This document shows, in pieces, positions 26,645-33,680 of a DNA stretch of 64,000 nucleotides (position 1 is its first letter; each line of letters begins with the position of its first letter). A model generated the notes under the pieces. The model did not search any database. It worked only from the letters and a program-made list of their open reading frames with translations, and was not told the DNA's origin. Origin of the DNA: Sorangium aterium (lineage in GTDB: Bacteria; Myxococcota_A; Polyangia; Polyangiales; Polyangiaceae). The stretch spans positions 2,461,386-2,525,385 of the forward strand of contig NZ_JAQNDK010000002.1 of assembly GCF_028368935.1 (NCBI RefSeq), in the 5' to 3' direction. A program made the translations under genes and the position numbers.

Positions 26645-26706
26645 GCCCAACAAACCGCTGGTGCCGACCGCGCTTCGCGCGGCGGCATACCGGCAAGACG
26701 TTCGGC
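26645..26706. repeat. Degenerate attC-like hairpin (site 3)
   Basis: A gcccaac box (26645-26651, matching RYYYAAC) and gttcggc (26700-26706) bracket nested stems ccg/cgg, tgccg (26662-26666)/cggca (26683-26687) and cgcgc/gcgcg, with loop ttc and extrahelical bases on one arm. It follows the same plan as site 1 but is less perfect. Confidence 0.45.
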
Positions 26707-26727
26707 CTCTCGAGCAGGAATGGGTCG

Positions 26728-27036
26728 ATGCCTTACTACAGCGTGATTCTCGAAGGGAAGGGTATAAAGGTCCAGGGGGCAGACGGGGAGCCACCGATCA
26801 TTGGCTTCTTCGCGACGCGCGCGGTTCGAGCCCGCTCAGTGAAGCAAGCAGAGGAAATCGCCAAGGCGATGGTCCTCGCGGACTGGACCACTGGGGAGTA
26901 TGCACTCTTGAATCGGGGTGGGGCACCGGTGCTGAAGGTGGAGGGCGTCAACGCCTTAAGTTGGTGGAGATTTCTGCGGTTCAAGAACACGGGGCACGCT
27001 TTCTTTAAAACAGTGGACGAGGACGATGCCGAATAA
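26728..27036 (+). CDS. Small protein of unknown function
   Basis: 102 residues, MPYYSVILEGKGIKV onward; no family recognised. It looks like a single compact alpha/beta domain: strand-rich start, then TRAVRARSVKQAEEIAKAMV, which is a good helix, and a second strand region. There is no signal peptide or membrane helix. Its codon usage is less GC-biased than the flanking genes, and it lies just after attC-like site 3 in the forward direction, consistent with a cassette gene. A weak purine-rich stretch (gagcagga) lies at 26711-26718. The SDR gene follows after 60 bp but has its own more GC-rich composition. Confidence 0.55.
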   Translation: MPYYSVILEGKGIKVQGADGEPPIIGFFATRAVRARSVKQAEEIAKAMVLADWTTGEYALLNRGGAPVLKVEGVNALSWWRFLRFKNTGHAFFKTVDEDDAE

Positions 27037-27096
27037 GTCGAACGGGAGCTTGACACGAGAGAGGTTGTCGTATTCCCTGTCCTGCTCGGAGCGCCC

Positions 27097-27927
27097 ATGA
27101 AGAAAACGTGGAAGGATGCAGTCACCTTCATCACTGGCGGCGGCTCGGGGATCGGTCGAGCGCTCAGCCTGGAGCTCGCGCGGCGCGGCGCGCGCGTGAC
27201 GGTGACGGACGTGAACGGCGACGCCGCTGCGAAGGTGGCGGCCGAGGCTGGAAACGGCGCTTCGTCGCGCGCGCTCGACGTGCGTGATGAAGCGGGCATG
27301 CGTGAGGCCATCGAGGACACGGCAGCGCGTGGCGGGCGCCTCGACTTGCTCATCAACAATGCGGGGATCGGCGTCGCCGGCGAGGCGCACGAGATCCCGC
27401 TCCCGCACTGGAACCGCGTCCTCGACGTCAACGTGCGCGGCGTGCTGCACGGCATCGTGGCGGGCTACCCGATCATGGTGCGCCAGAAGAGCGGCCATAT
27501 CCTCAACGTGGCGTCGCTCGCCGGTCTGGGCCCCGCGCCGCTCTTCACGCCGTACGCGATGAGCAAGCACGCCGTCGTCGGCCTCAGCACGAGCCTGCGA
27601 ATCGAGGCGGCGGCCTACGGCGTGCACGTCAGCGTGCTCTGCCCGGCTGCGGTCGAGACCCCGATCCTGGACTCCGAGAACCCCCCCGATTTGCCGGCGA
27701 TCCCGTGGGTTCCGAACGCGCGACGCCTGCTCGAGGCCCTTGCTGGCCCGCCTTACCCGGCCGACGCGCTCGCGCGCGAGGCGCTCGATGCGGCGGCCGA
27801 CGACGAGCCCGTCATCGTGCTGCCCTCGCGCGCACGCTTCCTCTGGCGCCTCGGCAGGATGTTCCCGGCGCTCGTCGAGAAGGGCGGCCGCGGCGAGATC
27901 GCCAAAGAGCGAGCGACGCGGGGGTGA
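27097..27927 (+). CDS. Short-chain dehydrogenase/reductase
   Basis: 276 residues, classical SDR. The NAD(P)-binding motif TGGGSGIG is at residues 13-20; D38 of VTDVNGD at the end of the second strand suggests NAD(H) preference. NNAG follows near residue 90. The active site is S-x12-Y-x3-K (VASLAG and PYAMSKHAVVG), and a C-terminal helix-rich tail with FLWRLGRMFPAL may touch the membrane. The substrate cannot be predicted; SDRs of this shape oxidise or reduce alcohols, ketones and sterols. It is transcribed alone. Confidence 0.88.
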   Translation: MKKTWKDAVTFITGGGSGIGRALSLELARRGARVTVTDVNGDAAAKVAAEAGNGASSRALDVRDEAGMREAIEDTAARGGRLDLLINNAGIGVAGEAHEIPLPHWNRVLDVNVRGVLHGIVAGYPIMVRQKSGHILNVASLAGLGPAPLFTPYAMSKHAVVGLSTSLRIEAAAYGVHVSVLCPAAVETPILDSENPPDLPAIPWVPNARRLLEALAGPPYPADALAREALDAAADDEPVIVLPSRARFLWRLGRMFPALVEKGGRGEIAKERATRG

Positions 27928-28080
27928 GCGTTCGAGCGTGGGGGTGGTGCTCCACTCCTCGGCGCAGACGCTGAGCTCGCCATTCGAAAGGCTCCTTCAG
28001 AACTTCAACATGTTTGAAACGCTCCGCGGCCCACGCACCGCGGATTGCCTCCCCGGTGCGCGGCGCGATAGGGGACGTGG

Positions 28081-29178
28081 ATGAACATCGCTCCTTGGAT
28101 CGGGCTGGCGGCCGTCTGCTTCTTCGTGGCGTGCTCCGACGAATCGGGCGATACGCCTGACGACCAAGGCGGCACGACAGGCAGCAACACGACAGCAGCG
28201 TCGGTCGGCAGCGGTGGCACGGGGGGCGATGTGTCGCCCGCAGGCTCGACGTCCTCGGGCTCGACGTCCTCGGCTGGTTCTCCCGCTTCCACGGGGAGCG
28301 GCGGGGAGCCGGAGGGCTCGGGTGGCGGCGCGCAGGGCGGTGCGGGCGGTGGCGGAGACGGCGGCGGCGCTGGCACCGGGGGCAGCGGCGTTGGCGGCAG
28401 CGGCAGCGGCGCTGGAGGCAGTGGCGCCGGAGGCTCCGGGAGCCGCTGCGATCCGGAGGAGTCGCGCGCGAACAAGGCCCTTGTCGCGCAGGCCATCGAC
28501 GCGCTGTTCGTCCAGAAGGACGTCTCGGCGATCGATCGCTATTGGGCCGATCCGTACCTCCAGCACAACCCGATCGCGACGAGCGGCGTCGCCACGCTCA
28601 AGAGCCTGATGCGGGGAATCGTCACGTCGGGGTCGTTCAGCTACCAGCGCCTGCGCACGTTCGGCGAGTGCGATCTCGTGGTCGTGCAGGGCCGCTATTC
28701 GCAGACCGGCGTGATCTTCGACATGTTCCGGGTCAAAGACGACAGGATCATGGAGCACTGGGACTCCGACTCGAACCAGGCCTCGGCGACGGACGGCCCG
28801 AAGGACGTCGAGGACGAGGCGCTCACGGGGCAGAACCGCGCGCACGTGCTGAGCTTCATCGACGCCGTGCTCATCGGAGGGGCGCACGCGCGAGCGTCGG
28901 AGTTCCTCGGCGCGAGCTACGTCGAGCACCGCGACACCGACGCGAGCGGGCCCGCCGCGCTCGTCGAGTACGTGAAGGACGAGGGCATCAGTTACGTCAA
29001 GGTGCACCACGTCATCGCCGATGGGAACTTCGTCTTCACCCTGTCGGAAGGAAAGCGCAACAACACCGCCTATGGCTTCTACGATCTGTTCCGCGTCGAG
29101 GGCGGCGACATCGTCGAGCACTGGGACTCGCGGCGCTCCGTGCCCAGCTCGACCATGAGCGGGCTCCCGATCTTCTAG
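28081..29178 (+). CDS. Lipoprotein with Gly/Ser tether and two SnoaL-like domains
   Basis: 365 residues. A lipobox (FFVACS) is followed by about 100 residues of Gly/Ser/Ala/Thr linker. Two homologous NTF2/SnoaL-like domains follow (about 128-240 and 250-360), each with an opening helix (VAQAIDALFVQKD and VLSFIDAVLIGG), a central YLQHNP/YVEHRD motif and a closing FRVKDDRIMEHWD or FRVEGGDIVEHWD strand. SnoaL-like domains of this kind bind small molecules or act as polyketide-cyclase/dehydratase folds; several family members are secreted and of unknown function. The duplication is evident from the matching motif order. Exposure on the cell surface is inferred from the lipobox and long tether. 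Confidence 0.78.
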   Translation: MNIAPWIGLAAVCFFVACSDESGDTPDDQGGTTGSNTTAASVGSGGTGGDVSPAGSTSSGSTSSAGSPASTGSGGEPEGSGGGAQGGAGGGGDGGGAGTGGSGVGGSGSGAGGSGAGGSGSRCDPEESRANKALVAQAIDALFVQKDVSAIDRYWADPYLQHNPIATSGVATLKSLMRGIVTSGSFSYQRLRTFGECDLVVVQGRYSQTGVIFDMFRVKDDRIMEHWDSDSNQASATDGPKDVEDEALTGQNRAHVLSFIDAVLIGGAHARASEFLGASYVEHRDTDASGPAALVEYVKDEGISYVKVHHVIADGNFVFTLSEGKRNNTAYGFYDLFRVEGGDIVEHWDSRRSVPSSTMSGLPIF

Positions 29179-29288
29179 CTCCATGTCTCACCGCGCTCTC
29201 GAGGCCCGACGAGCCTCTCGCTCGGCGCGGCGCCACCTCCTCTCGCTGCCTGACGGCGACGCGCCAGTCGGGGCAGGAGCAGCGGCCT

Positions 29289-30776
29289 TCAGTCCGCGCG
29301 GGGCAGGAACGCCCCGTGGAAGGTCTGGGGCGAGGCGTGGCGCAGGTGGACCCGCGCCGCTGGCCCCTCGTCCATGTGCGCGGCGTCCCAGACGTGGATG
29401 GCGCTCTTCCCGGCCTTCGCGTCGGTGACCACCGCGAGCACGTGGCCGTCGCCCTCGGGGGCGCCGGGCGCGCGCGGCACGAAGATCGGCTCGGACGGGC
29501 GCTCGTGCTGCGCGATGCGCGCCAGGGTGATCGCGCCCGTGTCGACGTCGACGCGCGCGATGCCGTTTCCATTCGGGTCGTCGGCCCGCCCCTTCGTGGC
29601 GAGGAAGACGACGCCGTGCCGCTCCCCCGCGACCCGCGGGTCGGCGCGCGGGAACTCGCCGACGACGCCGCCGAGGTCCTCCACGAGGAGCTGCTCGCGG
29701 CTCGCGCGCACGCGGTGGCGCACGAGGACGCCGGCGTCGACGGAGGCCAGCTCGGGCCGATCCGGGTCCTTGCCGATCGCGCCGAGCGTGGCGAGCGTCC
29801 GGTAGCGGACGAGGTCGACGACGAGGTCCTCGCCGTCGTCGTAGGCGTTCGCGAAATGCCACTGGAAGAACGCGTCGACGCCGAAGCGGCGCACGCGGGA
29901 GACGTCGTCGAGGTCGACGACGATCACCTCCGTGCCCCGGCCGGGCTCGAAGCGCACCCAGGAATCGAAGCCTCCCCACTGGAGCATCGCGCGCCCCACC
30001 TGGATCATCGCGGGCGAGACGAAGAACACGAGGTGCCGGCGGGTGGCGCAGAAGTCGTGGAGCATCACCGGCGCCGAGAGCGGCACCGCGCCGAGCGAGC
30101 GCGCGCGCCCGTCGTCGTCGACCGCGTAGAGGTCGAGCTGGGTCCTGCGCCCGAAGCGGACGCCGAAGTTGTAGCTCGTCTTCCTGGCAGCAACCCGGTG
30201 CGGGTGGGCCGAGAAGGTGGGACCCAGCGCGCCGCCGAGATCGCTCTCGCCGAGCGTGTCGAGCGTCGCGGGATCGAGCTCCGTCGGCCTGCCGGCCTCC
30301 ATGAGCGCGAACAGCCGGCCGCCGGCGATGAAGGGGCTCGTGTTCGCGACGTTCTTGGCCTTGCCCTGCAGCGCGTGGAGCACGCGCTTCGGCCAGGAGA
30401 GGGTCGAGCCATAGAGGCGCCGCCCGGCCGCGAGCTCCTCCACGAGGCCGCGGCTGCGCACGAGGCGGTGCGCGCCCTCCGCCCGGCCGCCCGACAGCCG
30501 CACCGCGAGCACCCCGCCATCGGCCTCGAACGGGTGCGGCACGCGGACGCCGAAGAGGGTCGCGCGGGCCGGGCCCACCCGGAAGAGCGTGCCCTCGAGG
30601 CCTTCGGGCAGCGTCCCCTCGACCGCGAGCGGCGTGAAGCCGTACTCGGCCTCGAGGTCGAGCGGGTGATCGAAGGCGCGCGCTCCGCGAGAGGCGTCCG
30701 TGGAGACGCCCCCCGCGCCGGCGAAGGCGGCGTCGAGGGCGGCGTCGAAGTCGGCGGCAGACACGGCGATGGACAT
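29289..30776 (-). CDS. Carotenoid cleavage oxygenase (RPE65 family)
   Basis: 495 residues. The four Fe(II)-binding His are present in order: SAHPH, MLHDF, QWHFANAY and FHGAFLP at the C-terminus, along with the family's PLDLEAEYGF and GTLFRVGPA openings. Such enzymes cleave a carotenoid or apocarotenoid double bond with O2 to give aldehydes or ketones; the exact substrate is not readable. The start MSIAVSAADF follows GGAGGT at a good distance. A palindromic operator pair sits 15-73 bp upstream and a TetR-type regulator is divergent, so the gene is almost certainly repressed by that regulator. Confidence 0.9.
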   Translation of the reverse strand: MSIAVSAADFDAALDAAFAGAGGVSTDASRGARAFDHPLDLEAEYGFTPLAVEGTLPEGLEGTLFRVGPARATLFGVRVPHPFEADGGVLAVRLSGGRAEGAHRLVRSRGLVEELAAGRRLYGSTLSWPKRVLHALQGKAKNVANTSPFIAGGRLFALMEAGRPTELDPATLDTLGESDLGGALGPTFSAHPHRVAARKTSYNFGVRFGRRTQLDLYAVDDDGRARSLGAVPLSAPVMLHDFCATRRHLVFFVSPAMIQVGRAMLQWGGFDSWVRFEPGRGTEVIVVDLDDVSRVRRFGVDAFFQWHFANAYDDGEDLVVDLVRYRTLATLGAIGKDPDRPELASVDAGVLVRHRVRASREQLLVEDLGGVVGEFPRADPRVAGERHGVVFLATKGRADDPNGNGIARVDVDTGAITLARIAQHERPSEPIFVPRAPGAPEGDGHVLAVVTDAKAGKSAIHVWDAAHMDEGPAARVHLRHASPQTFHGAFLPRAD

Positions 30777-30790
30777 GGGACCTCCGGGCG

Positions 30791-30849
30791 GCCGATGTGA
30801 TCGTCGATCACATCGGCGTCCTGGTTATGTAATCATCGATCACATCGGC
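30791..30849. promoter_or_regulatory. Tandem TetR operators between oxygenase and regulator genes
   Basis: Site 1 (30791-30817) is a perfect 27-nt palindrome: arm gccgatgtgatcg, central t, arm cgatcacatcggc. Site 2 (30823-30849) has an identical right arm, but its left arm is diverged to ggttatgtaatca. The centres (30804 and 30836) are 32 bp apart, close to three helical turns. The diverged arm gives TACATA on the minus strand, a plausible -10 for the oxygenase gene, so binding would block that promoter. Confidence 0.8.
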
Positions 30850-31065
30850 GCAAGCGGGATCCTGTGGAGCCGGGCCCCGGGCGTCCGGTCGCTCCCTGCG
30901 GACTCCGGCTGCGCGAGGCGCTCGATGCGGCCGTCTGTACGACGCGGAAGTCTACCCGATGCCGCCGCGGACCCGGGCTGCTGGCGCCCTGTCTCCGAAT
31001 CTCCTCCTTGAACGCCGCCGCGCGCCGCTCCTTGACGCCGCCGTACGCCGCCCGGAAAGCGCGGC

Positions 31066-31791
31066 ATGCCCCCGGGTCGAAAGCGCGCCGAGGATCCGCC
31101 TGCGCAGAAGGCGCCCGTCAAGAAGGCGCCCGCCAAGGAGGCGCCCGCCAGGAAGTCGCCTGCCGAGCGGAGGGCCTCGAAGCGGCCGGCGCGCGGCTAC
31201 CATCACGGGGACCTCAAGCGGGCCCTCGTGGACGCGGGGCTCTCGCTCTTGGAGGAGGACGGCATCGATGCGGTCCGGGTGCGCGAGGCGGCGCGGCGGG
31301 TGGGCGTCTCTCCGGCGGCGCCGTTCCGTCACTTCCCCTCGCGGGAGGATTTCCTGCGCGCCGTCGCGCTCGCCGGGATCGAGCGGTTCGAGCTCGTCTC
31401 TGCGGCGGAGATCGCGGCGGCGCCGACCCCGCTCCTGCGCTTCCGCGCGCTCGGGCTCGCCTCGGTCCGCTTTGCCCTCCAGCATCCTGCGCTGTTCGAG
31501 CTCCTGAACAGCCCTGCCTTGCGCGCCGATCCGGAGCACGCGCGCGCGCTGGTCGCCGCGGACGATGAGGCGCGGTCGCGGCTTCAGGAGATGCTCCAGG
31601 AGGCGCGCGCGCGCGGCGAGCTGCGCCCGACCGACCCCATCGTCATCGAGGTCGCGGGCCGGGCGATCGCCTACGGGCTCGCGCGCATGTTCCTGGATGG
31701 CCACCTGCCGCGCGAGGGCGCGATGGAGCTCACAGCGGCCGTCCTCGATGTGCTCGGCGAGGGGCTCGCGCAGGGGCCTCCGGAGGCGTGA
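31066..31791 (+). CDS. TetR-family transcriptional regulator
   Basis: 241 residues. After a 45-residue Lys/Ala/Pro-rich extension (histone-H1-like character) comes the TetR DNA-binding domain, GYHHGDLKRALVDAGLSLL, then IDAVRVREAARRVGVSPAA and PFRHFPSREDFLRAV, with the HTH at about residues 75-95. The C-terminal ligand-binding part matches the TetR_C/WHG type. It is divergent from the carotenoid oxygenase gene across a 289-bp region holding the tandem palindromes, so it most likely controls that gene in response to a hydrophobic ligand. The length and position of the basic tail are unusual for TetR proteins and could add non-specific DNA affinity. A hairpin follows the stop. Confidence 0.87.
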   Translation: MPPGRKRAEDPPAQKAPVKKAPAKEAPARKSPAERRASKRPARGYHHGDLKRALVDAGLSLLEEDGIDAVRVREAARRVGVSPAAPFRHFPSREDFLRAVALAGIERFELVSAAEIAAAPTPLLRFRALGLASVRFALQHPALFELLNSPALRADPEHARALVAADDEARSRLQEMLQEARARGELRPTDPIVIEVAGRAIAYGLARMFLDGHLPREGAMELTAAVLDVLGEGLAQGPPEA

Positions 31792-31792
31792 G

Positions 31793-31835
31793 CCGACCCG
31801 GGTTGGGGCAGCCGCCGCGCCTCAACCCGGGTCGG
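31793..31835. terminator. Bidirectional terminator hairpin
   Basis: A perfect 13-bp stem (ccgacccgggttg / caacccgggtcgg) with a 17-nt loop lies between the converging TetR and L7/L12-like genes. Confidence 0.65.
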
Positions 31836-31855
31836 GGCAGCCGGGCAGCCGCGCC

Positions 31856-32230
31856 TCAGCGCAGCTCGACCTCCGCCCCCGCGCTCGTGAGCCGCTCGGC
31901 TGCCGCCTGCGCCTCCATGCGGCTCAAGCCCTCCCGCAGCACGATGGGCGCCGATTCCACGAGCCTCCTCGCCTCGTCCAGGCCGAGCCCCCACAGCTCC
32001 CGGACCGCCTTGATCACCGCGATCCGCTCCCCGCCGAAGCTGCTCAGCACCACCGACACGACCTCGTCGTCCCAGGGCATCGCCGGGAGGGCCCCCATGG
32101 TGAAGCTCAGGGGCGCGGGTTCGGTCGCCGGTCGACCGAGCCGCTCCATGAGCTCGCTCGTGAGCTCGCACAGCTCCTCGGCCGTGAGCCCCTCGATGTA
32201 CGCGATGACCTGCTCGCGGGTGAGGCTCAC
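31856..32230 (-). CDS. Paralogue of ribosomal protein bL12 (L7/L12-like)
   Basis: 124 residues with a GTG start, the same length as ribosomal bL12. The N-terminal part LTREQVIAYIEGLTAEELCEL corresponds to the bL12 dimerisation domain. The C-terminal part (VVLSSFGGERIAVIKAVREL, then LDEARRLVESAPIVLREGLSRM and ERLTSAGAEVELR) is a textbook bL12 CTD, which recruits translational GTPases. It is not in a ribosomal operon, and the hinge and several surface residues differ from the housekeeping form. Its start overlaps the stop of the upstream Cys-rich gene by 4 nt (GTGA), so they are translationally coupled. It may be a specialised stalk protein or a stand-alone GTPase/partner-binding domain. Confidence 0.75.
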   Translation of the reverse strand: MSLTREQVIAYIEGLTAEELCELTSELMERLGRPATEPAPLSFTMGALPAMPWDDEVVSVVLSSFGGERIAVIKAVRELWGLGLDEARRLVESAPIVLREGLSRMEAQAAAERLTSAGAEVELR

Positions 32231-32532
32231 GGCGCCTCCTCCGCCCGTCGCCGCGCGGCGAGCGACTGGAGCGCCAGGAGCGCCGCCAGGAACCGCTCTT
32301 CCTGGAGGGTCCGCGTGGCGACCTCGCCGCCTTCGTCGCGCGCGAAACGCACGCAGAGCCGGCCGTCGGGGGGACGGCGAGCGAGCGCCTCCTCGGCCTC
32401 GGCGCGGGAGAGCTCGGACAGGTTCAGGACCCGGGTCTGGCAAGCGGCGCAGCCGCGCTCCCGGGCGTCGCCCGGCATGACGTTCCAGTCCTCATGGCAA
32501 GGCTCGGCGATCCGGAGCGCGCTGAGCTTCAT
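32227..32532 (-). CDS. Small Cys-rich protein, coupled to bL12 paralogue
   Basis: 101 residues. The N-terminal half reads MKLSALRIAEPCHEDWNVM, then RERGCAACQTRVLNLSELSRAEAEEAL. The pattern C-x2/3-W-x2-M, CAAC and V-x-(D/N)-L-S is that of small zinc-ribbon or heme/metal-binding domains seen in many myxobacterial proteins of unknown function. The second half is a polar helix rich in Arg, Ala and Glu. It ends in a 4-nt overlap with the GTG of the bL12 paralogue, which implies the two products work together. No function is known. Confidence 0.6.
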   Translation of the reverse strand: MKLSALRIAEPCHEDWNVMPGDARERGCAACQTRVLNLSELSRAEAEEALARRPPDGRLCVRFARDEGGEVATRTLQEERFLAALLALQSLAARRRAEEAP

Positions 32533-32717
32533 GAGCAGAGAACAGCGAGGCGTGGACGCCACGTCAAGCGGGCTATCGCGGATCCCCGCGAGTCCGCCCC
32601 GGCCCGCTCCTCGCCGCGCGCGATCTCCCGGACGGACCTCGCGGGAGAGATGGCATGAAGCTCGCGAGAGGCGACCGCGGCGCGCGCACCACCACGGCCC
32701 GGCGGCGCCGGCGCTCG

Positions 32718-33452
32718 TCAGTGCAGCCTGTCCTTGGCCTCGGCGAGCTCCTCGTTGATCCGGTCCACGAACGCGTCGAGGGTCATCGGGCCCTTGCTCG
32801 CGGCGGCGGCGGCCTCGATGGCCTGCGATGCGAGCGAGGTGAGGCGCTCGACGTAGGCGAGCTGGCCCTCGAGCTTCTCGTAGTCCCCGTCGACGAAGTA
32901 CCCGCTGTCGTCCTTGACGTCGAGCTCCGGCGCATAGCGCTGCTTCACGTACCGCAGGATGGCGCACACGGCGACGTGCACCTTGGGGCCGGCGAACTGC
33001 GTCTTCGTCCAGTTGTAGCGGCTCCCCTCCTTGAAGAACTCGACCCCCGGCGCCTCTGGCAGGCTGGGGACGCTGACGCTGACGCGCGGCCCTCCGCCGC
33101 GCCCCGACTTGTCCTGCGCTGCGCGGGTGAGGTTGCGCGTGATGGCCGCGGACTCCGCCAGCGCCTGACGCATCATGTCCGCCATCTTCGGGTCGGTGAG
33201 CAGCGCGTGGTACGTGTGGTTGATGAAGGTGCCTTCACCGTCGAAGTGGAAGTGGAGAGGCTCGCATTCGCGGTGGGGATAGAGCGTGATCCCCTCGAGA
33301 CCCGAGCACGTCACGCGCCGGCCTTCGATGAGCTCTTTCATGGTCTTGCTGGGCCAGCCGGCGGCCGCGGCCTTGGCGGCGAGATCCGCGACGAGCTCGG
33401 GGACGGCGGTCGGGTCGCGGAGCTTGCCCGAGTACGCGATGGAGATGCCCAT
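32718..33452 (-). CDS. Conserved hypothetical protein
   Basis: 244 residues, cytoplasmic, starting MGISIAYSGKLRDPTAVPEL with GGAGG upstream. It has an alternating alpha/beta look: an opening strand and helix, then ITLYPHRECEPLHFHFDGEG and FINHTYHALL, and a helix-rich C-terminus (LDAFVDRINEELAEAKDR). The His-rich cluster (HFHF, and H at positions near 70 and 82) could bind a metal. I know similar openings (I-x-I-x-Y-x-G-x-L-x-D) from uncharacterised proteins of other bacteria but cannot name a family. It is transcribed alone. Confidence 0.6.
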   Translation of the reverse strand: MGISIAYSGKLRDPTAVPELVADLAAKAAAAGWPSKTMKELIEGRRVTCSGLEGITLYPHRECEPLHFHFDGEGTFINHTYHALLTDPKMADMMRQALAESAAITRNLTRAAQDKSGRGGGPRVSVSVPSLPEAPGVEFFKEGSRYNWTKTQFAGPKVHVAVCAILRYVKQRYAPELDVKDDSGYFVDGDYEKLEGQLAYVERLTSLASQAIEAAAAASKGPMTLDAFVDRINEELAEAKDRLH

Positions 33453-33680
33453 GGTGCCTCCTGAACGATCTCCCCTTACTCCAGCGCGGCCGTCGAGGCC
33501 AGCGCGCGCCGGGGAGGGAGCTTCGGCCGCGGCGACAGGGAGAGAGCCGCCGGAGCTCCCTCGCTCCGGCGACTCCGGGCCGCCTGGCACCGCCTGAACC
33601 TGGACGCCTGACCGCGACGCCCGGGGCTCGACGCAGCTTTCACGTCTAGAGCGGATGTCCGCGCCCCGGTCCTCGCCGGG

